A DNA stretch of 64,000 nt from Theropithecus gelada (lineage: Eukaryota > Chordata > Mammalia > Primates > Cercopithecidae). The position numbers and the translations under genes were made by a program. The stretch spans positions 7,048,070 through 7,112,069 of the forward strand of contig NC_037673.1 of NCBI RefSeq assembly GCF_003255815.1. The letters run 5' to 3'. The notes beneath the pieces are model-generated. The model was not told the DNA's origin, made no database searches, and worked only from the letters and a program-made list of their open reading frames with translations. Below are positions 10,427-22,040 of the stretch, one piece after another. Positions within the stretch are counted from its first letter, which is position 1. Every line of letters starts with the position of its first letter.

Positions 10427-11859
10427 AACAAAATTCAAATCAAAATTTATCAAGTGATTACTACATTTAATCTAGTACCGCAAATATATATACATGTCTA
10501 TGTCTCTCTCTCTCTCTCTATATAAACTAAACTACATTTGTTCATGATATAGATATCATGAACAATATATATATTTATATATACATACATGTATATATGA
10601 TGTATATATACATATGCATATATAGTGTGTATATATATCATATATATATCTCATGAACAAATGTAGTTTATCTCAAGAATGCAGAGTTGGTTTAATATTT
10701 TAAAATCAAATTTTCATGATTCACCACCTTAAGGATAATTTCAACAGGTGCACTGTGTGTCACCATTTCAGCAGATGCCAAAAAGGCATTTTGTATTCTT
10801 ACATATTGGAATCATCCTGCTAGAAACTGAAAAAAACCATTTAATATAAACTCAAAAATAGGAAATACTTAGAAGTAAATTTGAATAGATATGTGCAATT
10901 TCTCTGCACAGAAAACTGTAAAGCGTGGTTGAGAGAAATTAAAGAGCTAAATAACTGGAGAGACATTCTGTTTATGGATCCATTGACAATGTTAAATGTT
11001 AATTCTCCCCAGATTTATCATCTTGAGATTCAGTGCAATCCCAACTGAAGTCCCAGCAAGCTTTTTCATAGAGAGTAGGAAGCTGGTTCTAAAATGTATA
11101 TGGAAATGCAAAATACCCCCTAAAATTTGAAAAAGCAGAACATGGAGATCTTACCCTACTAGATTTCATGATTTATTATGAAACTACAGTAATCAAGATA
11201 GCATGATATTGGTGTAAAATCAGACATTTAGGCCAAGGGGATACACTAGACTATGCGGAAATAAGTCTCATGCATATATGGTCAATTTATTTTTGACAAT
11301 GTTCTAAGCCAATTCAGTGGGAAAAGTATAAGCTTATCAGTAATAGCTGCTGAAAAAAAAAAAAAAAAACAGATGGTTTTGTGCAAAACCTAAACTTCTA
11401 CCCTTACCTCATGCAATGTATAAAAGTTAATGGGCCATAGACGTAAATTTTAGGTTGAAAATTATTAAACATCTAGAAGACAACATGAAGAAAGCTCTCA
11501 GTACCCTTGTGTTAGAAAATGATTTCTTGAATATAACACGCAAAAAGGTGGGAACTATCAACAACAACAAAAACCCTGATAGATAAAATTTTATTCAAGT
11601 TGCTTTGATTTGATCAAAATTAAACACTGTTACCATTCAAGGGCATTGTTATGAAAATGAATATGCAAACCACAGGCAGGAAAAAAATAGTTGCAAATCA
11701 TTACAAAATCTGACTAAGGACTTTTACTTAGGATATATAAAGCAGACTGACAATCATAAGACAAATAACAACAAAAAACTAGCAAAACCTTCAAAAAATA
11801 CTTTATCACAAAAGACAGATGGATGGCAAACACTCACATGAAAACATGCTCAGTATTAT
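10427..11859 (+). mobile_element. L1M LINE, ORF2 continuation
   Basis: Continues the 8.2-10.1 kb element after the Alu. L1 ORF2 landmarks include 'agaatgcagagttggtttaa' near 10676, 'gatccattgacaatgtt' near 10977, 'aaactacagtaatcaagata' near 11181 and 'ggatggcaaacactcacatg' near 11821. A TA/CT-rich microsatellite occupies 10485-10650. The end is cut by an LTR12-type insertion. Confidence 0.85.
10485..10670. repeat. TA/CT microsatellite with inverted repeats
   Basis: Mixed CT and TA/CATA repeats. A perfect 20-bp inverted repeat, 'taaactacatttgttcatga' at 10528-10547 and its complement at 10651-10670, brackets the TA tract. A smaller palindrome with 12-bp arms spans 10539-10564. The right arm is L1 sequence in its proper place; the left arm is the extra, inverted copy. 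Confidence 0.85.
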
Positions 11860-12671
11860 TGATAGGGACAGGAGGCAGGGAAATTCTGGGCAGAAGAGGG
11901 TGCCCTCAAGCATGAAACTGTGGCCCAAAGTGAGAACGTACGTCCCTGTTTTCTCGCTGGAGTGTTGCCTTTTTCAAAACCACCCATGGCCACCCCACCC
12001 CTATCCTGTGCCCATAAAAACCTCAGGCTCTGCTGGCAGAGAGGAGAAGCAGCTGGATGTCGGAGACTACCATTGAACGTTGGAAAGAAGTGTCTTGACT
12101 TCAGAGGGACAGCTGTCTGACAGTGTAGCTTTGGAGAGGGGTCCGGCTGGGGATGGCTGGACTCGGGGGGAAGATTACTTTTCTTCTCTGTCCCCTTTCA
12201 GCTCCCCTTCCCACTGAGAGCCACGTTCATTGGCAGTAAAATCTCCTTCATTGACCATCTCCAGTGTGTTCATGGGACCTCTTTCCTCCTGGGCGCTGGA
12301 CAGGAATGTGAGTGTGGGTGCAAAAGGTTGTAACACTGACCTTCCACTGAGCTGTTAATACTTAAGCTGTCCACTGATGACAAAGCTAAAAGAACCCTGA
12401 CTGTAACACTCCTTCCGTGGCTTCAGGGGTCGCGGGCACCCCTACCAGATGCTGCTGCGGGGCTGGTACATAGTTTGTTCCTGCTAGCGCCCAAAAGCAT
12501 TCACCCTGGCTCCTGGACCTGCTCACCCGCGTGCTGCCTCCTGTGAGGGGCTGAGCACAGCAGGTTTGAGTGACTGGAGTTCGCCCCAGCTGGCTTGGAA
12601 GTAGCTGGCAGTTCCAGCGCCCACACTTCAGTTCCTGCCCATGAAGGAGTGAGGGAAAGAATCCTACTTCA
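11860..12671 (+). mobile_element. LTR12/HERV9-type solo LTR (ERV1)
   Basis: Recognised by a run of LTR12 landmarks: 'cctgttttctcgctgg' near 11945, 'gtgcccataaaaacctcagg' near 12009 (TATA-like box), 'gagaggagaagcagctgga' near 12038, 'ttggagaggggtccggctgg' near 12131, 'gccactgagagccacgttca'-like text near 12212, an agtaaa polyadenylation-type signal near 12235, and 'gtcgcgggcacccctacc' near 12430. Length is about 812 bp. It sits inside the L1M; flanking tetramers ttat and ttct differ by one base. No internal viral genes are present. Confidence 0.75.
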
Positions 12672-12957
12672 TTCTTACCTATTAGGCAAATGCAGATTCA
12701 GAGCCCAATGAAATACTGCTACATACAATGTAGATTTGCTAAAAGTCAAAAGCTGATTGTATACAGTGTTGACCAAGACATAGAGGGATGGGTACAATGG
12801 GCACAAGGACACTTTTGGGGTGGTGGCTGTGTTCTTTATCTATCTCAATTGTGGTGATAGTTTCACAGGTATTTACATATGTCAAAACTCATCAAATTGT
12901 ACACTTTCAATATGTACTGCTTATTGTACATCAGTTATACCTCAGTAAGAGTGTAAG
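12672..12957 (+). mobile_element. L1M LINE, 3-prime end
   Basis: Final part of the L1M begun near 8.2 kb. It resumes with 'ctattaggcaaatgcagatt' and ends with the old L1 terminus 'tcaaaactcatcaaattgta', 'cactttcaatatgtac' and 'tatacctcagtaag', typical of L1MB/L1MC/L1ME-class 3-prime UTRs. No clean poly(A) remains. Confidence 0.8.
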
Positions 12958-13559
12958 ATAGTGTACAGGATTTTGTTGCATACAAAGAATGTTCACATTT
13001 TTCATTTCAAACTATTAATACATATATGCAGCAGGTGTTATTCACATTGTAAACATGAAACAACACAAGGATGAGATACAAAAAGAGACTTGGTGACTCG
13101 CCAAAAACATGTCCAGGTTGGAAATCACTGCTCCTTTCTTCTTTCCATTCAGGTATGCTCACTCCATCACTCAGCCTTCCCTCTTCCTTGCCTTTATCAA
13201 GGATTGTGAAGTGGAATAAAGTTACTGAGATGTTCTAAGAAAATGGCAGTAATTCTATTTTTATCAAGACTACTTAAGGAGTAAATGATTACTTGGGCAA
13301 ATGCATATTTTGTTAATTTTTTAAAAGATTGTCAAATCAGTTGCTGAGTTTAAAAAAAAAAATTCAGTATCTCTTCAATGTCTTTAACTTAAAAAATCGT
13401 ACATGGTTTGTGTGTGTGTATGTGTGCGTGCACACATACAATCCCTAGGTCACCAAGCTATATTTCTTTAATATTCCTGAAATGCAAAAATTACTTTTAT
13501 CACAGTGTTTACTTCCTGATGAGGGACATAGCCGAAGAATGAAATATTATAAGAAGTAT
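12958..13559. other. Unassigned AT-rich stretch with short TG tract
   Basis: No family recognised. A short TG/CA purine-pyrimidine alternating run lies at about 13409-13439. Confidence 0.4.
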
Positions 13560-14390
13560 AAAAAACACAAAACACATTACTCCAAAAATTGTGGAACAAT
13601 TAGATAACTTTTGTTTTTGTAAGCAGATAAGCCAAATTCCTTGAAGAAAGAAAAAAATGGAAGATTTATTTTAATAAATCAAATAAAATAATGGAATTGA
13701 ACTGTATTGTATTGGCCCAGATACAGATAAAGAGACCATGGGAACAGAATGACCAGCTCAGAAAGAGACCTGTTTATGTGGCAGGGGTGAAATTAAAACA
13801 GTGAGAACAGGAGGGAGTACTTGATACATTTAAAAAATGAATATATGAAATAACAAAAGAAAAAAATTGACTATCTTTTGGAAAAAATCAGGTTCCTACA
13901 TCTGTCCTGTCATGTCTTCATGTCACGCAAATTAAAAATTAGCTAAAATACAAATCAGTTAAAAATACAAATTCTAGGTATATTAAAATCTAGATGAGAA
14001 AAGCAAACTGGTAAAGTTTTCATAAAAGTGCAGAGGGAAATCTCTCCATGACGTCAATATAGGGAAGAGTTTCCTAAATATGCATGAAAAGCAAATATTT
14101 TAAGTAAAGCAAGAATGATGACAAATAAATGCAAAAGAAAAGACCCAACCTAATTAGTTCTGCATATTTGCAGCTACCCACTGGTCTTACATGCATGCAT
14201 GGGACTCCAGGAGACGTTTGTTGGTGTCAGCATTGTCTATTATAGGAGGGGAAAAAAAGGAATAGCCTAAATGGTAATAAGTTGGGAACTAGATAAATCA
14301 ATTTAGCATTTTCATCCAATGAAATGCTAAATTAAAGTCAAAGGAATAAAGTACATCTGCATATATCAGAAGATGTCCCTTATTCTTTTA
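13560..14390 (+). mobile_element. Old L1M fragment (ORF2 3-prime part)
   Basis: Weak but collinear likeness to the end of L1 ORF2: 'accatgggaacagaatgacc' near 13736, 'cccagctcagaaagag'-like text following, then 'taggaatagcctaaatgg'-like text near 14260 and 'ccaatgaaatgctaaatt' near 14318. Highly diverged; borders uncertain. Confidence 0.5.
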
Positions 14391-15992
14391 ACATATAGGG
14401 CATAGTTGAACTGCAGATATGATACGCTGTGTGTGCTGCATTCACTGCCTTGCATTCCAAGCCACCTTCACCTTAGAGACAGCTTTGAAGAAGATGGGAT
14501 CAGAGTCTGGATATGACATGGACACTTCTTTCCTCATTGAAAATTGGAAGCCACCCAGGTCAAGTGTAGGACATATGAACTCCACATATTCTTAGGATGT
14601 GCACACAAACTCTTAAGTGCTGTAGTAGGCTATTTAATAAATGCAGAAGCATGCTTGTATAATTGGGAGCATATCTACCTGCTAGTTTCTGGTGTAGCCT
14701 CTGCAGGCTTTCCTCTGACTATTTGTGAGTTTCACAGAGAGGAAAAGGGATCTAGCCCATGCAAGATGGAAGTGGGATTCTACCAAATGTGTCTCCCACA
14801 TTGTGGTTATAAAGAGCCAATGGTCTCAGCCAAGACTCCTTCAGCGTCTGTGCTGTGGGAGGCCTGCATGGGTCCAGAATCTCTTTCCTAGCTTTATAGG
14901 GAAGATCTGAGAATGGTGAATTAATTTACTCTCATCCAAATGCCAATTTATTATTCAATTGCTATTAAGAGAGTGCTCCTATCGCTAACCAAAATATCTT
15001 CTTTCTGGTGTTAGGTTACCTGGGAAACCCATTCAGTCGGGTGTGTTTTGAGGATCAGATAAGAACTGAGGGGATTATGAGTTCTCGTGTGTTTTCTTCA
15101 GGCTAGGACAGAATCCGAGGAGTATCACTGTCACACTATGTGGTCGCTATGTTGTGCCATGGTCTTGGGCTATGTTACATGAAGATTCTGTGAGATCAGT
15201 GTCAATGCTTCTCCAGCATTCTCAAGTGAACTGATGTAAGCTCACTTACATTAAATGTGGCCCAGAGAAGAGAATGAATATTTTTGGAATATTAGCATTG
15301 TGCTTAGCCATTTGTGGAAACCCTGGGCTTGGTTTTGGCTACAGCTTTTCTTCTTGCTGCCTGATACCTCTTCACTCATGACTTAACACATCTGCCAGGG
15401 GGAGAACCTATCCTTTTAGTCATATGACATAATCAGAATTTCCAGCAGAAATGTCCAGCAAGTTCTAGATTCTGGGGCCAGCAGGGACAGTTCAGGACAT
15501 ACAATAGCTTATTTCTAAGTTCAGGAAACACTCTCATTTCATATAAGCTGTTAATTACATGAACATACTTTTCCTTAAGAATCCAAAAAGATTTCTTATA
15601 GTTCCAATTGGAAAATCATGGCCCTGAGAGTAGTTGGAGAATGTGTTGACTATTAAAATACCAGCTTAGGTTTCTTTCTCATTTTGAGCCAAACTCTATT
15701 TTGAGTATAGGACATTGTCCACGTGTGTCAATAGTAGGACGAAACAGGGCTCAGCTTTGCTCGTGATGCTGGGATGTTTACGTTCAACAGAGTTTAACAT
15801 CAGACTTGGGCATTTAGAGCTGTTAGACATGAACAAAGTTCTCAGATAACTGAGCAGTTTTTTCGCCACACAACAGTGACTTTATAATTGTGGACTTCTG
15901 TAGAATGAAAACACTGTAAAATTTTAGAAGCCTTCAGAAACCTCAACATTTTAACCTTGGTTTTTGAGTAGAGTCAGAATGGAGTGGAAATA
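14391..15992. other. Unassigned noncoding stretch
   Basis: About 1.6 kb with no repeat I can name. It holds a 115-codon plus frame at 14544-14891 that opens on TTG and has no recognised domain, splice context or homologous family, so I do not call it a gene. It could be internal sequence of an old retroelement. Confidence 0.4.
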
Positions 15993-16303
15993 TAGTCAGT
16001 TTCCATTATTTGCAGGTTCCACATTTGTGAATTTGCCTATTCTTTGGAATTTCTTTGTAACTCCAAAATTAATTATTGGTGTCATTCACATAGTTCAATG
16101 ATAATTAATCAACACTATATTAAATACAGTATCTTTAAACAGAAACACACATAAAACAAGGTTCTGCATTGATCTGTTGATGAAAATATTGTGACCAGGG
16201 GTGCACAGGAATGTAACCCTGTATTTAATGGATCAGTTTTCTTTAATTGAGTGTCCATGGCAACTTTATAGACATAACTACCTCAAGTAACAAGAATTGA
16301 CCT
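15993..16303. mobile_element. Tigger/MER44-like DNA transposon, internally deleted
   Basis: The ends form imperfect terminal inverted repeats: 'gtcagtttccattatttgca' on the left and the complement of 'caagtaacaagaattgac' on the right. Inside are 'aaacagaaacacacataaaa', 'gatctgttgatgaaaatatt' and 'ggaatgtaaccctgtattta', which I associate with TcMar-Tigger nonautonomous elements. At about 310 bp it lacks any transposase. Confidence 0.7.
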
Positions 16304-17394
16304 TACCTTAGCTTGGGAGAAGTGAACAATGGCAATATCAATAAAATAACCTGTGGAAATGACATTGCAGTTGCTGACTTCACATTCTGTCTCTATCGTT
16401 GCCGTCTCCACTTTCATATCGGATGTACTGAAACAGTATATGCCTTGACTTCGATATCTCTGTGAGTTGTGTTTTTGTCCCACTCAACAATTTAAGCCCG
16501 TTGTTGACATATAGTAAACCCATGATTGTATTAGAAAACCTGAAGAACAGGTCCATGCGATTAAGGAATTTCAGGATTAAAATTCTGAGACAAAGATCCT
16601 TAAGTCCACATATCTTTGATAAATGATCCCTGGATGTTGACAGTGACATTCGCTCATCAGCTGCTGGTGCCTTTGGCAAAGAATTGCCTGCAGGTGGCTG
16701 ATCAGGTGACTCATCCTCATGGCACTCTCATGGGCTCCTGAGACAGCCGTATAACAGAGAGCCTAAGGATAACATGCCAGGCGTGTGCAGCCTGTTTGGG
16801 ACACTTTTGTGATGGGAGTGGGTCTGATCCAGATAAAACCACTGCCTCTTCCTCAGAGTGTGTGAGGGGAATCTTTTGATGTCAGGACAGCTGAACTTGT
16901 TGGAGCCGAGCCGCCTTCCCCGTGCTGAGGGGTGTGAAATCAGCTCCACCTTCACAAGGGGCTGTTTCTGTCTCTCCAGTGGTATTTAAGGAGAGAAGGG
17001 ACTCTCTAAAGGGGCCATTGGGATCAGGCCCAGCTTTGCTTTGCAGGCACCAGCTGTGGGGCCAGTGCTTCCCTCCATCATGCAGAAGGTTGCAGGAACT
17101 CAGGCCAGGAGGTTTCATTCGGACATATTACAATGTGCTGGACAGGACTTTTACAAAGTGCTGATGTTCCACAGCAGCCTGTGCACGTAAGGGATGGCTT
17201 ATGGGTGCTTAGCCTCCTCTGTGATCTTTTTCAACCCCCTCAGGCTACTACAGAGCTATGTAAAATGAAGGTATTGGCTTCGCAAACCCAACTTTAAGAC
17301 ATGTTCCAGCCTCCCTTCCTGAGCTGGGCCCCTGTGAGACGATAAACTGGGGAGCCACAGACCACAGGTGTTAATGCACACTGCTGTGAGGAGT
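16304..17394. other. Unassigned noncoding stretch
   Basis: About 1.1 kb, GC somewhat higher at 16.7-17.15 kb. Overlapping 60-100 codon frames run on both strands with no recognised domain. No repeat family named. Confidence 0.4.
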
Positions 17395-17625
17395 GTGGAG
17401 TGGAAGTTAAGAGCACAGGTCTGCAATCCACTGAACTAGGCCACTTTCAGTGTCACTGTACACATGTTATGAAGACCCTGGTCAGGAAAACCACTTGTCC
17501 TTGGTTTCATCTATAAAATCATAATCGTAACAGCAGCAGCTCAGAGGGCTGTGGGGAGGTTTGCAAGGATAGTTCTTAGCACAGTGCCAGGCACAGCGTG
17601 ATAGGTACTCGTGATTGCAGTGAGT
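17395..17625 (-). mobile_element. MIR SINE (antisense)
   Basis: Near full-length reverse MIR: 'ggaagttaagagcacaggtc', 'ggtttcatctataaaatcat', 'gggaggtttgcaagga' and 'tagcacagtgccaggcacag' in the expected order. Diverged as usual for MIR. Confidence 0.8.
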
Positions 17626-18244
17626 TTTCCTGTCTCCCAGAGTATCTTTTCCTGAATTCTGCATGCGGTGCAGCTCCTTTGTTCAACAGGTGAGTAATAA
17701 AGATACTGAAACCAGTGGGATCTAGGCTGCATTTGAGTATTTGAGTAACTTTTTAATTAGCACTTTGAACAATATTTCTTGTGCAAAATTTATTTGCTGA
17801 AATCAGAAAGCACAAGAAGAGTATAAAGTTCTGCAGTAATGACAGCGGTGTGTGAATTTTGAATGAAGCACAGCTCTCAGAATATTCCTTTCCTTTTTCT
17901 TCTGACCCTGTTGGCAAGATTTTTGTGCTCCCGTGGTCTGGCCACCATTTCTTAGGCTAAACCCTGTGCAATGATCATCTTGGTAAGAAAAGAAAAGAAA
18001 TATGTTGGCATTTTCATATAACTCAACTCACCGATTGCAATCTATTTATTTCCCTTTTGTGTGGTAGCCTGGCTGGCTAGAGGCATTTCTTACATTGTTG
18101 TAAATGTCAACTGCATTTCAGCCAAGAAGGTCCACTGGAGGATTCCAGATGGAAGGGTGATGGACAAGATATTTTTGAAAGCCTCAAAACTGGCTCCTGT
18201 TCTCCTTGTTAGGGCATTGTTCTTACCCACTGTTATTTACTTCA
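17626..18244. other. Unassigned noncoding stretch
   Basis: About 0.6 kb between MIR and L2 relics. No repeat or exon recognised. Confidence 0.4.
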
Positions 18245-18420
18245 GTTCAACAAGTAATTATGGAGAGGCTAGGCCCTGGAGCTAGAGCAGGAAACAGAAG
18301 GAATGAAACCTCTTGCTCTCATGGAACTTACACTCTACCAGGAGAAGGAGCAAACATAACATGCAGTGCATCAGTAAGTTATATACTTGTTAGAAGATGG
18401 CGCGTACTGTGGGGGAAATA
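18245..18420 (-). mobile_element. L2 LINE 3-prime fragment (antisense)
   Basis: 'gttcaacaagtaattatgg', 'cttgctctcatggaactta' and 'cactctaccaggagaaggag' follow the reverse of the L2 3-prime end (the family's own text reads 'caacaaatatttattgag' then 'tcatggagcttacattcta'). Continues into 'agtaagttatatacttgtta'. Diverged; borders approximate. Confidence 0.65.
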
Positions 18421-18589
18421 AGCGAATAATATGAGGGAGACTGCAGTGCTGGGGTGGGGGTTGCAATGATGACTTGGATGATGTGGGAGCCCAATGTCCT
18501 ATAAAGAGAGGGCCTCAGGGGTGTGGCCATGGTTTAGGGGCACAACAGGGAGGCGTGAGTGCTGCAGCAGCAATAGCCAGAAACACTGA

Positions 18590-18720
18590 ACTCTGAGTCT
18601 GGTTTTACTGCTTGTCCACTGTATGTGACTTAATTTCTTTGAGCCTCAGTTTCTTCATGTGTAAAATGGGTATAATGAAACATCACAGATCAGTTTCCAA
18701 ATGTGATGGATAATAAATCC
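18590..18720 (-). mobile_element. MIR SINE fragment (antisense)
   Basis: 'gagtctggttttactgctt', 'gtatgtgacttaatttcttt' and 'gagcctcagtttcttcatg' with 'taaaatgggtataatg' are reverse MIR core sequence. Confidence 0.8.
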
Positions 18721-19134
18721 TTTAGTATTTACTGAATGTGTCACAGAGAAAATGCTGAGTGAACAGTTGGAGGTTCTCTTAGGAGCAGCAGGGTGGCATT
18801 TGAAGGGACTGATTCTGCCCTGGGCTGTGAGGCTGGCCAGCTGATGTGAGACTCCTCAGGGTCCCCTGGGTTGAGAGAGGACAGCAGGACACAGCAGGTT
18901 GACCAGTGCTCTCAGCCCAGCTCACCTGGGAGCAACACAAGGGCCATGTCCTCATTTCCTGTCTTTTGTCTCCCACCAATGCTGCAAAATGTACCAGTAC
19001 CTGGACACTGTGAGTGCATTTCTCTGTTGTTGATGTGACCACAGAGGGAAAGCAGAATTAGGAAGACATCATTGCCATGAGATAGACTTTCTTATGTATG
19101 ATCTTTTTTTTAAGGAAATCATTTTCTAAAGAAG
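18721..19134. other. Unassigned noncoding stretch
   Basis: About 0.4 kb without a recognised family. A minus-strand frame of 87 codons has no domain. Confidence 0.4.
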
Positions 19135-19139
19135 TACAG

Positions 19140-19497
19140 TGTATTAGTGTGTTCTCACACTGCGAATAAAGACATACTCGCCACTGGGTAATTTATAAAG
19201 GAAAGAGGTTTAATTGACTCACAGTTTTACATGGCTGGGCAGGCCTCACAATCATGGCTGAAGGTGAATGAGGAGCAAAGACACGTCTTACGTGGTGCCA
19301 GGCAAGAGAACTTGGGCAGGGGAACTCCCATTTATAAAACCATCAGCTCTCATGAGACTTATTCACTGCCATGAGAACAGTATGCGGGGAGACCACTCCC
19401 TGATTCAGTTACTCTACCTGGTCCCACCCTTGACACATGGGGATTATTACAACTCAAGGTGAGATTTGGGTGGCGACACAGCCAAATTGAGTTAAGA
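19140..19497 (-). mobile_element. THE1-type solo LTR (antisense)
   Basis: Starts 'tgtattagtgtgttctcaca', includes 'gtaatttataaaggaaagag' and 'tcacaatcatggctgaaggt', and ends after 'gacacagccaaattga'. The right terminus is altered compared with the usual ccatatca. The flanks tacag (19135-19139) and tacac (19498-19502) differ by one base and may be the target duplication. A CA microsatellite abuts the right end. Confidence 0.88.
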
Positions 19498-19498
19498 T

Positions 19499-19519
19499 AC
19501 ACACACACACACACACACG
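19499..19519 (+). repeat. (CA)n microsatellite
   Basis: About ten CA units directly at the right end of the THE1 LTR. Confidence 0.95.
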
Positions 19520-20869
19520 AGTAAGTGTGTACATATACATTATGCATATTGTAACCTCATTAATCAACATTAACTATTCTCTATTAGAAGGCTTATAATT
19601 TATTAAGTTCATATCAAACAAAATGGAATAATGATAGCTACCATTAATGAGAAAGTGTCACAGAGAAAGTTCCAGAGTCCATATTTTATACACAGTCCAT
19701 CTGATTGTAGGAGACATTATGGAAGAGTCCAGGGGACTTCATGTCATGAATGAGGATGGAGAACAGCAGGAGGAGCTAACTGGCTGCAAGTTTTGAATAT
19801 GGGAGAGAGGAGAAATGGGAGACACAGGTGGGAGGGAGTGAAGGAGTCTCCCACTCTACAGGTGAAGAATTCCGGGGGTGAGAGGAGAGTTCAGACCTCA
19901 AGAGAAAGGTTTGTTTAAAAGTAAACCTACGATTTTTCCAAAGCCGTGGAATAAGATGGGTGAGAGGTACAGAGAAGAGAGGGGAGCAGCATCCACATCA
20001 CAGGAGAAGTTCCAGCTATGTGTAGTGTCTGTGATGTCAGAGACAAGAGAATTTAAAAATGGTGAGAATAAGGACAGATGTCAAGAAGTCCTAGGTCTGA
20101 GGAGAGGGTACTCAGGCTTGGCTTAAATTCAAGTTGTTATAACAGAGTGGACATCTATCCAGTCAAGATGAGGATTTCATCATGCATTACTTTTATATTT
20201 ATTAAAAATGAGCCATCACTTAGAGATTGCATTAAATTATTTAGCAAAGGATGTTCTTGATTTTCTTTCACAGGGAGCTAGATGATTCACTGAAGAAATG
20301 CACTGTGTGCACTCAGCTTTTATGATTATGCTCTAAAATGTTTAATTACAGAAGCCTTTCAAGTATTTTTTCCCTAAGCTACTTTAAAAAAAAAATCTTT
20401 TCATTTTGCGTTTCAGAGTTGAAGCATGCATTTTTGCAGATAAATGTTTAACGGGACCTATTTTATTCTGAACATTTTAAGTCTAGGCCTTTTGCATGCA
20501 CAAGCTACATGGAAACAGCATTCTCTGTCCCTTATTCAGCCGAATGCAGCGCGCCCTTCCAGAGTCCCCCAAACACCATCCTATTGCTTTATAGGAGGAA
20601 ATACAGTGACAGATCCACTAATGAGGATTTAAAAAGCCAGTGATCCTTCATGGTGAGAAATTTCTTAGAGATAGGAAAAATCCTAGGAAGCAGCAGATGT
20701 TTTTCAAAATGTCAACAACAGAATTTATGATACAAAAGAAATCAATAAATGCTGACATATAACCATGTCGGATAAGCCAGAAAAAGAGCAGTGTGGCCCA
20801 GGAGTTGAGCTGAAGAGGCAGGCACATGGAGGGTTATGAGAGGCTGAGCCGAAGAGCCCACTGGAGCTA
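19520..20869. other. Unassigned noncoding stretch
   Basis: About 1.35 kb. I recognise no repeat, exon or RNA gene. A poly(A)-like run of nine A lies near 20386. Confidence 0.4.
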
Positions 20870-20965
20870 GAACAGCCCTTTGAGGTAGAAGATGCTGCTG
20901 TCTCCACGTTACAGGTGAGAAAACTAAGTCACAGGAAGTCAGCGCAGGCGGGGAATGGAGCTGCA
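20870..20965 (+). mobile_element. MIR SINE fragment
   Basis: 'ccctttgaggtagaagatg', 'acgttacaggtgagaaaac' and 'taagtcacaggaagtcag' follow the MIR core. Short and diverged. Confidence 0.6.
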
Positions 20966-21637
20966 GAAATTGAACATGGTTTTGTACCTTTGGAGAATGT
21001 GATCTCAGCTGGAGGCTACAGTCAGGGTGTAGAGGGTAGGACATTTTTGGAGATACGTTCTTAGGAAGAAAGGAATTTTGAATGCCTGAAAAAAAAAATC
21101 AAGTGACTGAGGGACACAAACTTCTTGACTTCTGGGGGTTTCCAAGGTTTGGAGTTGAGGCATCCAGCAATGTCTGGTCAACTGTCCACTGAGAGTAGTG
21201 TGGCAGGACTGGTGCATGGGAGACAGGGGATGGAATTACAGCAGTGGGTATTGTCACAGCCTACTTCCTGATGGCTGAAATCCCTAAACTGGGTATAGCA
21301 AGTATCAATAAGTGCCTTCTAGTGAAGATGCTTAGCTGAGTGATACTGCATGTCATACTGATGACATTTAATTATTTTTAGTGGTTTTTAACCCTAAAAC
21401 CCATCAATCAATGTATCAGTCTGTATCAGTCAATGTATAAGTTAATGGACATGCACACACATTTTCTTGACTTGATAAAGGATGACTAGAATGATAACGT
21501 GCTGGTAAACCACCTGTCAGAGGAAAAAAAATTTTAAAAAAAAGCTCTGATTTATAGTGGTTGCTGTTTTCTAAGGCTTAACTATGCCCCCATTTCAAGC
21601 TGCCACTGGCTCCCAAAATTCTTATATAACCACCATG
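20966..21637. other. Unassigned noncoding stretch
   Basis: About 0.67 kb. Near 21404-21440 the words 'caatgtatcagt', 'ctgtatcagt' and 'caatgtata' recur as a small local tandem pattern. No family named. Confidence 0.4.
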
Positions 21638-21642
21638 ATATT

Positions 21643-22040
21643 TGTGATGGTTAGTTTTATGTATTAACTTGGCTAACCATAGTACCTCGTAATTCAGTTA
21701 AACACTCATCTAGGTGTTGTTCTGAAGGGATTTTGTAGATATGGTGGCACATCTATGATCAACTGACTTCAAGGAAATGGTTCTTGAAATTCTGGGTGGG
21801 CCTCATCCCATCAGCTGGAAGGCCTTAAGAGCAAACTTGGAGGCTTCCCAGAGCAGAGACATTCTGCCTCAAGTCTGCAGCCTCAGCTCCTGCCTCAGTG
21901 TGTCCAGTCCACCAGCCTTCCCTCATCATGTTAGACTTGGCAGCCACCACAGTTACATAAGTGAATTCCTTAAACTCTCTCTGTTTTTCTGGTATAGGTC
22001 CTATTGATTCTATTTCTGTGATAGGACCCTGACTGATATA
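21643..22040 (+). mobile_element. MLT2-type ERVL solo LTR
   Basis: Begins 'tgtgatggttagttttatgt' and 'attaacttggctaacc', passes 'tgggtgggcctcatcccatc' with 'agctggaaggcctta', and ends 'aggaccctgactgatata'. The order fits an ERVL-class MLT2-like LTR of about 400 bp. No target duplication was confirmed and no internal sequence adjoins it. Confidence 0.75.

Noticed and set aside
11860..12671. Full-length endogenous retrovirus
   Set aside because: Only one LTR is present and L1M sequence lies directly on both sides.
14544..14891. 115-codon plus-strand frame
   Set aside because: Opens on TTG, no domain recognised, no exon signals; overlapped by another frame.
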